Below, piece by piece: positions 26,733-35,510 of a DNA stretch of 64,000 nucleotides. Below the pieces are notes generated by a model that saw only the letters and a list, made by a program, of their open reading frames with translations, did not search any database and was not told where the DNA came from. The translations under genes and the position numbers were made by a program. Source of the stretch: Muribaculaceae bacterium (GTDB lineage Bacteria; Bacteroidota; Bacteroidia; Bacteroidales; Muribaculaceae); NCBI GenBank assembly GCA_023667285.1, contig JAMPAK010000001.1:1532267-1596266 (forward strand). Direction: 5' to 3'. Every line of letters starts with the position of its first letter. The stretch's first letter is position 1.

Positions 26733-27491
26733 CACCATCATGAGCAGGAAGCCGATGGTGAAGCCGATGGTTCCTATGTTTGAGTGCTGTCCATGCTGAG
26801 TCTCGGGTATGAGTTCCTCAACGACAACATACATCATGGCTCCCGCCGCAAAAGCGAGCAGGTAAGGGAGAACCGGAATAATCAGAGAGGCCAACAAGAT
26901 TGTCAGGACAGCGCAAATCGGCTCGACAATGCCACTCATGGCGCCAATAATAAAAGATTTCACACGTGAGTTTCCGGCTGAATGGAGCGGCATGGACACG
27001 ATGGCACCTTCAGGGAAGTTCTGGATGGCAATGCCAAGCGAGAGAGCCAATGCAGAGGCCATGGGCATATAGGCACTATGCTCGAGCGCAGCGGCAAAGG
27101 CCACTCCGACGGCCATTCCTTCAGGGATGTTGTGAAGAGTGACGGCAAGTGTGAGTTTGGAGGTGCGCGACAGGTGTGAGCGAGGGCCTTCGCTCTGAGA
27201 GCTCTCTATGTGCTGGTGGGGGATTATCTCATCAAGGAAAAGCAGGAAGATAATTCCGACCAGAAACCCAATCACGGCAGGGAGGACTGACATGAAACCC
27301 TCCTTGCCGGTCATTTCCATGGAGGGGATGAGCAGCGACCACACTGAGGCTGCAACCATGACTCCGGCGGCAAACCCGGTGAGAGCCTTCTGGAGTCTAG
27401 GGGCCATCTGCTTACGCATCAGGAAGACGCAGGCGGCGCCGAGAGCTGTTCCTAAGAATGGGATGGCAATTCCTACTACAAGTCCGTTCAT
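26712..27491 (-). CDS. ZIP-family metal (zinc) transporter
   Basis: Inner-membrane importer of divalent metals of the ZupT/GufA type. About eight hydrophobic segments are visible. The two central helices carry the metal-site motifs HNIPEGMAVGVAFA and QNFPEGAIVSMPLH. A His-containing cytoplasmic loop (IIPHQHIESS) lies between early helices. The 259-residue length is usual for the family. Zinc is the most common substrate, but iron or manganese cannot be excluded. The 3' end overlaps that of xseA by 21 bases in convergent orientation. It lies 46 bases upstream of the DUF4421 gene stop. Confidence 0.92.
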   Translation of the reverse strand: MNGLVVGIAIPFLGTALGAACVFLMRKQMAPRLQKALTGFAAGVMVAASVWSLLIPSMEMTGKEGFMSVLPAVIGFLVGIIFLLFLDEIIPHQHIESSQSEGPRSHLSRTSKLTLAVTLHNIPEGMAVGVAFAAALEHSAYMPMASALALSLGIAIQNFPEGAIVSMPLHSAGNSRVKSFIIGAMSGIVEPICAVLTILLASLIIPVLPYLLAFAAGAMMYVVVEELIPETQHGQHSNIGTIGFTIGFLLMMVLDVLLG

Positions 27492-27537
27492 AAGTCGTAA
27501 TTGTTTAGGCTAATGTATGTCGGTTTGCAATCCCTCA

Positions 27538-28650
27538 TCAGAATCTCATTCCGACGATGAGAGTGAATGAGGGATATGTGTTGAAGTGAGTATATCGCGT
27601 ATTATAGTTGAAGTAGCCGAATATCTTTGCTGTAAATGCGGCAAAGAGAGCGCGGTGATTGTAGACAGCGGCAAGGTTGAGGTTGAAATTGTTGGATATG
27701 AGCGAGCGGAAATCATGGCCCTCTCGTGTGCCGAAGAGCCGGCGGTAACCCATGGCCACTGTGCCATAGCCGTTGATGAGCCATTTGCGTGGCTTAAGCA
27801 CCCAGTTGTAAGAGTAACCGCCGGACAGATTATAGGAGCAATAGTGAGAATTGTATAGCGGATTCTCAAGCGGCAGATAGTAGAGCATATCTGTCGGGAG
27901 ACCACTGAAATCCATCTGAATCTTCTGCTCCACAAAATTGAAACCCACAAGAGCTGTCCCTGCGCTGCGGAGTTGATATTTAGAATAACTGTAAGCCGCC
28001 GCATGCGAGTATTTATGAGGATTGAAGAAGAAGAGAGCCTCAACGGACTTCGACTCCATATTCACATCATCGAAATGATATCGGAATGAGTGTCCGTCCA
28101 TATAATCGCCCAGACGTGTGAGAATCATTCCTCCCTCGCTGCGCAGATACTGATATGAGAGAGAGAAACGTGAGGTGGTGAAGGCAAAGTCGAAGGTGTG
28201 GCGCGATGTGGGATGTGAGAATATCTTGTTCATATTCCACATGTAGCCGATGCTCACGGCCATGAAACTGAGACGGAAACCGGCATCGCTGAAGAGGGTG
28301 GAGTGCATGTCGAGGGTGGCATCCTCAGGGAAGAGCAGAGTCGATGTCTCCATCCAATTGTAGCTCTTGCCCATGAGTTTCCAGTTCTTTCCGGTCCCAA
28401 TTACATAATCGGGGTCGTAGGAGTTGAATGTCTTATCACCCCAGTTATATACCTTTAGTGCAAACCGCGGGAAGGCGGGATAGCAGATGGCAGAGTCGTT
28501 GAGACGGAAATTATTGTGGAACAACTGGCTTATCCAATGTGTCTTGGAGACATTATCGCAACTGCATGAGTCAGCAGTGGCAGCCTCTGCTCCATGAATC
28601 GGGACAGAGGCAGCAATAAGAATAGTCAGGATAAACAGAGTTGTTCTCAT
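27538..28650 (-). CDS. DUF4421 outer-membrane beta-barrel protein
   Basis: A signal peptide covers about residues 1-23 (MRTTLFILTILIAASVPIHG). The mature part is rich in aromatic residues in alternating strands and ends in Phe (VGMRF), typical of outer-membrane barrels. Segments such as KVYNWGDKTFNSYDPDYVIGTGKNWKL are hallmarks of DUF4421 proteins, found across Bacteroidota, whose function is unknown. At 370 residues it is full length. It is the last gene of the surface cluster, starting 15 bases after the PCMD lipoprotein. Confidence 0.85.
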   Translation of the reverse strand: MRTTLFILTILIAASVPIHGAEAATADSCSCDNVSKTHWISQLFHNNFRLNDSAICYPAFPRFALKVYNWGDKTFNSYDPDYVIGTGKNWKLMGKSYNWMETSTLLFPEDATLDMHSTLFSDAGFRLSFMAVSIGYMWNMNKIFSHPTSRHTFDFAFTTSRFSLSYQYLRSEGGMILTRLGDYMDGHSFRYHFDDVNMESKSVEALFFFNPHKYSHAAAYSYSKYQLRSAGTALVGFNFVEQKIQMDFSGLPTDMLYYLPLENPLYNSHYCSYNLSGGYSYNWVLKPRKWLINGYGTVAMGYRRLFGTREGHDFRSLISNNFNLNLAAVYNHRALFAAFTAKIFGYFNYNTRYTHFNTYPSFTLIVGMRF

Positions 28651-28665
28651 CTATAATCGTGAACG

Positions 28666-30243
28666 TCAATAGTCGTAGAGAAGTTCAAGGTCATCGAGAT
28701 AGAGAATCGATCCATTGCCACCGGTGAAGTAGTCTCCGAGCCAAGAGGCAGAGGATGTGCAAAGAATATAGTGTGGGACTCGAGAGGTGGAGTTGTATGT
28801 GAGCGTCAGTTCAAACTGCGACCATTCTGTGACATCTGAGTCCCACATCACCTCGCCATAGGCCACGACATCAGGAGCGTCACGGTCGAAAAGCTTGCGG
28901 TTTTTTGGATTGGTGCGGAGTTCGAAGGGTTCATCGGCATCGATGAGTGCAACCCAGATTATGCCCTTGTCAGTAGTCCCCTTGAGATCTTCAAATCCGG
29001 TAGTTGTGCTGGAGATGGGAGCCGGATGATACTTGAACCAGCCGCGCAGACGTGTGGGGCGCAGGTTGAATTCACGACCGAAGGAGAGGACGCCGTTTGT
29101 GCCATCCGTGCGGAGATAACTTCCGGCAAATATATTGCCAGCGGCGAGTTTACCAATCATGCCTATGCCCACAAAGCGGGTCTCTAGACATGCGGAGCGC
29201 CCTCTTCCGGTAGGTGTGTCATCAGAAGGATAAGTGTTGCTTGAGCCGAGAGTTGTGGCACCCTTGTTGCCTGTGTCCCAGTAAGGGGTTCCACCCTCGC
29301 TCCATGGATCCCAGACCTTCCCGTCTAGCCACCAGTTCTCAAAGTCGCTGTTTGGCATCTGGGCCACGCCCTGAGTGGTGAACTCAATCTCAGCGCCATA
29401 GTCGTTGCCGCTATATGCACGAGCCACATATGAGGTCTCAGGCGAGAGGCCGGTGAGGCGTCCGGTGAAGGCTCCGCCGTCGTGAGTGACGGCCGAAGCG
29501 GGGAGTCTAGTCCATTCTGTCGAGGATGTGAGGCGATATTCAAAGCCGTTATCCTTGCCGGCCTCACCCGAACCGTAGAGCCAAGCCACACAACTCCACG
29601 GGTCGACGCTCTCAGTGGTGACAGCGCTCTCTGTGGTGAGTACATATATTGTCCAAACGACAGTGCGACCGTGATCCGTCACAGAGACTTCGACAGGTGA
29701 TGAAAAGTCATATTTCCTCCCCTCAAGGTCAGGCTCCATGACTGAGCCTGTAGCACCAAGTTTGATTGAGGTGACGGTGAGGTCGGAAATAGGTGCAGAG
29801 GCCGAGACATAGGCTATGACGCGGCGCCCCGGGACATCTATGACCGCTGCACCTACCTGCTGCTCGACGGTGAAGTATCTCTCTATTTCCTGCACGGCTG
29901 AGATGGTCCAGGAATAGTCCTGATAGAGTGACAGTGTAGTGACGACCGGTTCCGACAGATTAACGCCGTTAAGAAACTTCACGGAGTCAGACCAGACAGC
30001 ATCTGAGGGTGAAATGGTGAATCCATTGACAACGACATCCTCTATGTCGGCACTCTCATCGAGACGGAAGGTGACGGTTCGGGCTATCGTATCGATGGCA
30101 GCGGGTTCGAGCAGACCTTCCACCTCGAAGGATGTGAACGACACCTTGAGATGGGGATAAGGGATATTGTTCTTTATACACCCGGTCATGGCTGTCAGGA
30201 TGACAGCGGCAAGAAGGGGGAAAATGCGTTTATATGCAGACAC
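28666..30243 (-). CDS. PCMD-domain surface lipoprotein
   Basis: A lipoprotein signal ends at Cys22 (TAMTGC). Two Ig-like beta modules (about 30-130 and 135-210) and a fibronectin type III-like module (about 215-290) precede a PCMD (putative carbohydrate metabolism) domain at about 293-525, opening PNSDFENWW and containing RGWFKYHPAP and LYLDDLELLYDY. PCMD proteins are thought to bind or process glycans at the cell surface, but no activity is proven. The 525-residue length fits. It overlaps the upstream barrel gene by 14 bases, so translation is coupled. Confidence 0.87.
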   Translation of the reverse strand: MSAYKRIFPLLAAVILTAMTGCIKNNIPYPHLKVSFTSFEVEGLLEPAAIDTIARTVTFRLDESADIEDVVVNGFTISPSDAVWSDSVKFLNGVNLSEPVVTTLSLYQDYSWTISAVQEIERYFTVEQQVGAAVIDVPGRRVIAYVSASAPISDLTVTSIKLGATGSVMEPDLEGRKYDFSSPVEVSVTDHGRTVVWTIYVLTTESAVTTESVDPWSCVAWLYGSGEAGKDNGFEYRLTSSTEWTRLPASAVTHDGGAFTGRLTGLSPETSYVARAYSGNDYGAEIEFTTQGVAQMPNSDFENWWLDGKVWDPWSEGGTPYWDTGNKGATTLGSSNTYPSDDTPTGRGRSACLETRFVGIGMIGKLAAGNIFAGSYLRTDGTNGVLSFGREFNLRPTRLRGWFKYHPAPISSTTTGFEDLKGTTDKGIIWVALIDADEPFELRTNPKNRKLFDRDAPDVVAYGEVMWDSDVTEWSQFELTLTYNSTSRVPHYILCTSSASWLGDYFTGGNGSILYLDDLELLYDY

Positions 30244-31342
30244 CTAAGCCGAAATTGATGTTAAAGATATTGAACTTGAAATTGGCTCCTGAGGATATGC
30301 GGCTACCCTCGTCAATGCCATTGGTATACTGGCGGTCGTGGGTGTAGTGGATGCCGAACACACCGAAAGAGACATTGAAGCAGACGTTGTCCATAAGAAA
30401 CATGGTGACTCCGGGCGAGAAGTTGAGACTCCATTTGGAGGTGAGAGTCTTGGTGTCTCGCACATCGCCGTCATAACTGCGCTTGAATCGCGAGGAGCCG
30501 CTGCCAAACGCGAGGTCAATCTCATTGAATATGGCAAAACGTTTCTCCGTCCCCAGGCCCACATAGTTGCGATAGAAGACAGAGGCGGTATACATCTGCG
30601 AGTAATAACTTATATCACTTAAAGTGAAGTTGATGTCGTCATCAAAATCCACTGCGAGACCGCCGAGGTCAGCAATGCCGCGCGAGTATACAAACTTCAT
30701 ACCCACGGCCTGATTGTTTCGGAAGAAGTAGCCGAAAGTAGGACTGACGGAATACATCTTGCCCTTGAAGTTGAAGTCTTTGATGAGCGATAGTATCTGG
30801 ACATCATCTGAGTTGAACTCACCGTAACTTGCCGTAAGCCCGAACAGCCACTGTCCGCGCGGGATGAACAGGAAGTTGAAGAGGCCACGGTCATAGCGTC
30901 CGTAGTTTGGAGCATGGAGGATGATGGGGACTGTGTCGCTGCCGACAACCACACGCTCCTGCAGGAGTTTCGGGTCGATGGTGGCAATGACAATCTTTCC
31001 ATCCTCGTTGACAGGATAGCCGTTAATGGTGTCAATATAGTGAGCAGAGGGGAGTGGAGCGACGTCAGGGACAACATAAGGAGCCTCGACTTCGGTGCGG
31101 AGAGGGGTCGAGGGCCTGACGGCTCTGACCGTGTCGACGAGCGACACGGAATCGCGTCGTGAGCGATACCATGTGGTGCGGGTAACGGTGGTGACGGTAG
31201 TGACGGTGGTGACTGAGTCAATATCCTCAGGTACACCGTCTGGGATGGAGGGTGCGGGCTTCGAGGACTGTGCAGGTGACATCCCTGCGCAGACTACTGT
31301 CAGCAGTGTCAGCAGTGTCAGGCGAATGACTGAGATTTTCAT
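30230..31342 (-). CDS. Outer-membrane beta-barrel protein with Thr/Val-repeat linker (paralogue A)
   Basis: A signal peptide covers about residues 1-24. A low-complexity stretch of VTT repeats at about 43-55 and a Pro-rich linker precede a barrel of about 220 residues. The barrel begins with FNFLFIPRGQWLFGL and ends NFKFNIFNINFGLGVCI. It is a clear paralogue of the next upstream gene, which shares IPRGQW, the SVSP/KVSP strand, a YR/FRNYxxLG strand and the final NFKxNxFxIxFG strand. Function is unknown. In this setting it may be the membrane partner of the lipoproteins. Confidence 0.8.
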   Translation of the reverse strand: MKISVIRLTLLTLLTVVCAGMSPAQSSKPAPSIPDGVPEDIDSVTTVTTVTTVTRTTWYRSRRDSVSLVDTVRAVRPSTPLRTEVEAPYVVPDVAPLPSAHYIDTINGYPVNEDGKIVIATIDPKLLQERVVVGSDTVPIILHAPNYGRYDRGLFNFLFIPRGQWLFGLTASYGEFNSDDVQILSLIKDFNFKGKMYSVSPTFGYFFRNNQAVGMKFVYSRGIADLGGLAVDFDDDINFTLSDISYYSQMYTASVFYRNYVGLGTEKRFAIFNEIDLAFGSGSSRFKRSYDGDVRDTKTLTSKWSLNFSPGVTMFLMDNVCFNVSFGVFGIHYTHDRQYTNGIDEGSRISSGANFKFNIFNINFGLGVCI

Positions 31343-31357
31343 TGCGTAGGGATGATT

Positions 31358-32110
31358 TTAGAGATAGAATGCCACTCCAAAGGAGATGGAGAAAAGATTT
31401 ATTTTGAAATTGGCGCTTTTGGTGTTATAGTCAGCTATATAGATCTGATCTGTGATGGAATGGGTCTTGTGATAGCTGAAACCTAGGACGCCAATGCTGA
31501 CTTCGATGGCCGAGTAGTTGTTCAGGAACATTATGAAACCCGGTGTGAGACCAACGTCGAGCGAGAAGTTGCGCGAGTATGTGCCGGTTAGGTCCTCATC
31601 CTCGCCGTTCACAATCTTGGATTGTCCGCCTCCAAGTTGGAGCTGCACCTCATTGAAGAATCCAAATCTCATTGACTGGCCCAGAGAGATATAGTTGCGG
31701 AAGGCGGCTGTCCCGTAATAGTTCTGAGAGATGGAATAGAGTTGTCCCGGCTCGTAGTCTGTCTCAGAGTCAATGACCACACGTGCATTGTCGAGGCGTG
31801 TGCGCGAACGTGAGTAGGCGAATCGGCCACCAGCCGCGAGATTGTCGTGGAAACAGTACATCAGCATGGGGCTCACCTTGAAGTTGTATGTGTCACCACC
31901 AAGATTCTCTATGATGAGGAACTGATAGTTGTCAAAACTGCTCTGTGAGTAACTGACGTTAACGCCTGTGATCCACTGTCCGCGCGGGATGAAGGATATT
32001 TGCTCCAATCCACGGCTGAATTTCTCCTGGGCCATGGCCTGAAGTGAGGCCATACAGAACAAGAGAAGAAGAATGATATGTCGCAGTCTGTCTTTCATTC
32101 TAATAAGCAA
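31358..32110 (-). CDS. Outer-membrane beta-barrel protein (paralogue B)
   Basis: A signal peptide (about 1-27, LLLLFCMASLQAMAQ) leads almost directly into a barrel of about 220 residues: ISFIPRGQWITGVNVSYS, AFRNYISLGQSMRFGFF and a terminal NLFSISFGVAFYL ending in Leu. It matches paralogue A through the barrel but lacks its Thr/Pro-rich N-terminal extension. Such 250-residue barrels are widespread in Bacteroidota and functionally undefined. It overlaps the preceding DUF4493/PCMD lipoprotein gene by 11 bases and lies 15 bases before paralogue A. Confidence 0.8.
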   Translation of the reverse strand: MLIRMKDRLRHIILLLLFCMASLQAMAQEKFSRGLEQISFIPRGQWITGVNVSYSQSSFDNYQFLIIENLGGDTYNFKVSPMLMYCFHDNLAAGGRFAYSRSRTRLDNARVVIDSETDYEPGQLYSISQNYYGTAAFRNYISLGQSMRFGFFNEVQLQLGGGQSKIVNGEDEDLTGTYSRNFSLDVGLTPGFIMFLNNYSAIEVSIGVLGFSYHKTHSITDQIYIADYNTKSANFKINLFSISFGVAFYL

Positions 32111-34598
32111 GGGTTATATTGTCAATCCACAGACGCCCACCGATAGAGGTGGCTGTGACAGGGTCAGAGTCTGTGACTATTCGCGCTGTCTCCTCAGCGA
32201 TGGTTCCACACTCTGAGGAGGATGAGAACATCACCTTGATACCGGTGGCCTTGACGCCAAATCGGGAATATGTGAGGGGGACGTTGAAGGCTGTGAAATC
32301 GGATGCGAGCGGGAGACGCACCTCGTTGTGGGCTATGGCTATCTCCTTGCCGTCCACCATTCCTGTAAGTTCAACGATGACCAGACCTGAGGCAGAACGG
32401 TCAGCCGCCGGGGGGAGGAAACGATAGAAACCGTTGAGTGAACGTGGACGTGTCGACCATCCAATCCCCTCTTTATAAGTTTCTTCCATGGTTTTTGAAT
32501 TGAATGAGTAGGAGCCAAGGAATAGTTTGCCTGCGGCCCTATATTTGATATTGGGGACTATGGGCGAATAGTCGAGATAAGGTGTCCCGTTCTGGACATA
32601 GTCTTCAATCTCCTCACCGTCAGGGTCAAACCCCACGGATGTCAGCAGTGCGGAGTAGGAGTTGCTCACAGCCGCCTTGCGAGTGAGAATGACAGAGGGT
32701 TGCATATACCAGGTGTTGTGATTGGAGGACTTTCGACAGAAGGTCTTGTCGTTTGTGGTGGCCCACCCTTCCGGAGACTCTGTCTCAAAGGTGGTGTGAT
32801 GCTGCCAATTGAATATCTCGACTGTAGTCTGCGAGTATCGGCCGCCGGACGGGAGTCCGGGATAGATGATTCCGTTTTCCCGCTCCTCGAAGTCGGCATT
32901 TGGGAGTTGTTTTGTCGACTCAGTGCGGACTGAGACGGGAAGTGTGAACACCTTGTCTGTCACACCGCTCATCATTGTGGCAGTGAAGGTGTAAGATGTG
33001 GAGGGAGAAAGGCCGATGATGGCCACAATGCCATCTTCAGGAAAGCGCTGATATGTGGGGGCCTCATGTCCGTTGATGTATATGTCCACCTCAGAAGTTA
33101 TGACACCGGTGAGTGATGGATCCTGAGGGATTATCCTCACACCTGCGGTGCTTGCGAAAGCATCAACCTCAATGGTGAACTCCGGCTGTGAGCGCTCAAT
33201 GACAACGTTGGCTCTCACCTCATTGCAATAAAGCACGTTGACATCGACAGGTGAACTCCCCTCGGGGACGGCGAACTCAACGTCATATGTGCAGTCTCCT
33301 GTCGAAACAACAGTGACAGGGACACGCTCATAGAGACCCGTGACTGAATTGAATACTTCTATGTCAACATGAGAGGCAAACCCCGGTGCGCCACAACTTA
33401 TGTGGACAACAGCCTTGTTGACTCCGATTAGAGCGCTCTCAGACCCTGTCACTTCTATCTCCACAGGGGTTGTCTCAATGACAAGTGGAAGCGGTCTCGC
33501 CGATATGCCAGCTATGTCGACGGCCTCGAGGGTCATGACACTGGTGGCTGTTGACTGAGTGAGGAATATGAGTCCAGACACGAATTTTGTGAAATCAACC
33601 TGTCCCCCCTCGTCTGTCACGTCAAACTCCAGGCCATTGGATATGAGGAATTCTCTCTGTTGAGGTGTCAAGTTGAGCAGATCTACCTGAGGTGTGAAGC
33701 CGGGAAGAGTTGAGAGAGAGTGAGAGGCAAGAGACAGGTTGAGGTGAGCGAGCGGACGGCCACCACAGTCTATATCGGCCACAAGCGGGATATCGGAGAT
33801 GTCACCCTCTGGGATTGTCATGATTCCGTTCCATGTGCCTTCAAGAGCGGGAGCCATTTCACTAAAGAAATCATCTGTGAGGGCTATCTCTCTATCCTTG
33901 CCTCCGCATGAGACCTTGAGAATTCCATCGCTCACAGAGGCCGTGAGCTGATAGAGCGCTCCTGCTATTGTGGTCACGTTCATCACCTCGACTCTCAGGG
34001 GGTCTTCCCCATTGCTGCTCAATGTGGCATAGACCGATGTCTCTCCGGGTCTGAGACAAAGATAGCTGTCAGGAGCAGCCTCAGTGTCTACGCTGTGATA
34101 CACACCACCGGGGGTGTGAAGATCGAGCTGCTCAATGGTCACCCCGTCAGATGTTTTAGACGTGATTCTTCCATCGACAAAGGCCACCAGTGGCGTTAGA
34201 TTGACCACTGCATCTGTCCTCTCGCCCTGCCTTACACAGGTCTCAGCAGTGCCTTTGAAGGATGGGCAGTCATAGCCCTCCATCCCATCGACACCGGCGA
34301 GGGCGGTAATGGTGTATTCCCCAACAAAATATTCCTCAGCCTGAGGAAACTGACTGAAGTCAGTCCATGTGTGGGAATAATCTCCGCCAATGGCACTCAG
34401 TGTCAGTGTCACCTCTTCAGAGGAGGGGAGATATGGTATCTCCGCGGCGGAAGGTTTCCCGTCGGGGGTGAGCATAGTCGACTGCATCTCAAGGCTCACT
34501 GCGAGCGAGCCAATGCCGGGCACAACAGACTCGCTCCCCGTGGAACAAGCCCCCAGCAGCAAACCAATGGTCGGATATATGAGATGCCTGAGTTTCAT
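32100..34598 (-). CDS. Large DUF4493/PCMD surface lipoprotein
   Basis: The start at 34598 (MKLRHLIYPTIGLLLGAC) gives a lipoprotein signal with Cys18. An upstream in-frame ATG at 34721 would add 41 residues lying inside murI and spoil the signal. A DUF4493 domain covers about 24-210 (SLAVSLEM, EYTITALAG). Ig-like modules follow. A C-terminal PCMD domain at about 560-832 opens LPNADFEE and ends GRLWIDNITLAY. The protein is 832 residues. Domain make-up suggests a glycan- or matrix-binding surface protein; nothing in the sequence shows catalysis. It begins eight bases after murI and leads the five-gene surface cluster. Confidence 0.85.
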   Translation of the reverse strand: MKLRHLIYPTIGLLLGACSTGSESVVPGIGSLAVSLEMQSTMLTPDGKPSAAEIPYLPSSEEVTLTLSAIGGDYSHTWTDFSQFPQAEEYFVGEYTITALAGVDGMEGYDCPSFKGTAETCVRQGERTDAVVNLTPLVAFVDGRITSKTSDGVTIEQLDLHTPGGVYHSVDTEAAPDSYLCLRPGETSVYATLSSNGEDPLRVEVMNVTTIAGALYQLTASVSDGILKVSCGGKDREIALTDDFFSEMAPALEGTWNGIMTIPEGDISDIPLVADIDCGGRPLAHLNLSLASHSLSTLPGFTPQVDLLNLTPQQREFLISNGLEFDVTDEGGQVDFTKFVSGLIFLTQSTATSVMTLEAVDIAGISARPLPLVIETTPVEIEVTGSESALIGVNKAVVHISCGAPGFASHVDIEVFNSVTGLYERVPVTVVSTGDCTYDVEFAVPEGSSPVDVNVLYCNEVRANVVIERSQPEFTIEVDAFASTAGVRIIPQDPSLTGVITSEVDIYINGHEAPTYQRFPEDGIVAIIGLSPSTSYTFTATMMSGVTDKVFTLPVSVRTESTKQLPNADFEERENGIIYPGLPSGGRYSQTTVEIFNWQHHTTFETESPEGWATTNDKTFCRKSSNHNTWYMQPSVILTRKAAVSNSYSALLTSVGFDPDGEEIEDYVQNGTPYLDYSPIVPNIKYRAAGKLFLGSYSFNSKTMEETYKEGIGWSTRPRSLNGFYRFLPPAADRSASGLVIVELTGMVDGKEIAIAHNEVRLPLASDFTAFNVPLTYSRFGVKATGIKVMFSSSSECGTIAEETARIVTDSDPVTATSIGGRLWIDNITLAY

Positions 34599-34606
34599 AT
34601 GACAGA

Positions 34607-35422
34607 TTAAAGTTCGGTGCGCTTCACACTGACAGGCTCTTCCATGAATATTGAAGCCATCTCTGTGAATTTTTCGGGATTCTCCGTGGTGAGGTACTCG
34701 ATGGTGCCCCCCTTCGAGCATTTTGATTCCATCTCTGGGTGGCGTTTAAGATAGTTCTTGAGGCTCTTGGCCACTAGAGCACCCTGAGTGACCACGGTGG
34801 CCCTGTCTCCTACCTGTGCCTTGATCTTGTCGAGAAGGAGGGGGTAGTGGGTACAACCCAACACCACGGTGTCAATCTCAGGTTCCTCCGCAAAGAGTGC
34901 CTCGACATATTTCTTGACGAAATAGTCTGCACCGGGAGAGTCATACTCCCTGTTCTCCACGAGGGGAACCCACATGGGGCAAGCCTCAGAGACTGTGCGG
35001 AAACGGGGGAAGAATTTTGCTATCTCGATGTCATATGTCCCGGACGAGATGGTGCCGGGAGTGCCGAGGACACCAATGTTGCCGGTCTTGGAGATTTCTC
35101 CGAGAGCCTCGACCGTCGGGATGACCACACCCAGCACCCGGCGGTCTGGATCTAGATGTGGAAGGTCTTTCTGCTGAATTGATCGGAGAGCCTTGGCAGA
35201 CGCTGTGTTGCAGGCAAGAATGACAAGGGGGCATCCGGCAGCAAAGAGTTTCTTGACAGCCTGAAGGGTGAACTCATAGACAATGTCAAAGGATCGAGTG
35301 CCATATGGCGCACGGGCATTATCGCCGAGATATATGTAGTCATATTCAGGGAGCTCACGACGGATCTCCTTCAGAATCGTCAGGCCGCCATAGCCTGAGT
35401 CGAAAACGCCTATTGGTGACAT
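34607..35422 (-). CDS. murI: Glutamate racemase
   Basis: Supplies D-glutamate for peptidoglycan. The start at 35422 places Met directly before the family opening SPIGVFDSGYGG; another in-frame ATG at 35449 would add nine residues. The two catalytic cysteines are visible: Cys71 in LACNTASA and Cys190 in VLGCTHYP. GDNARAPYG and GVVIPTVEA are also typical. The 271-residue length is normal. It lies 88 bases downstream of nuoN and eight bases before the DUF4493/PCMD gene, so it may be transcribed with the surface cluster. Confidence 0.96.
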   Translation of the reverse strand: MSPIGVFDSGYGGLTILKEIRRELPEYDYIYLGDNARAPYGTRSFDIVYEFTLQAVKKLFAAGCPLVILACNTASAKALRSIQQKDLPHLDPDRRVLGVVIPTVEALGEISKTGNIGVLGTPGTISSGTYDIEIAKFFPRFRTVSEACPMWVPLVENREYDSPGADYFVKKYVEALFAEEPEIDTVVLGCTHYPLLLDKIKAQVGDRATVVTQGALVAKSLKNYLKRHPEMESKCSKGGTIEYLTTENPEKFTEMASIFMEEPVSVKRTEL

Positions 35423-35451
35423 AGCAGTAAAAGAGTTTTTAAGACACAATC

Positions 35452-35480
35452 CCGGCTGCAGGAGTTTTTCCCGCAGCCGG
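35452..35480 (-). terminator. Possible hairpin terminator after nuoN
   Basis: CCGGCTGC (35452-35459) pairs with GCAGCCGG (35473-35480) around a 13-base loop, 30 bases downstream of the nuoN stop. There is no U-tract directly after it, so it may be only a weak or partial terminator before murI. Confidence 0.4.
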
Positions 35481-35510
35481 AATGAGTCTCCTATGTTGTC
35501 TGTAGATTTA

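Noticed and set aside
34599-34721. N-terminal extension of the DUF4493/PCMD lipoprotein
   Set aside because: It lies within murI and would bury the clear lipoprotein signal that starts at 34598.
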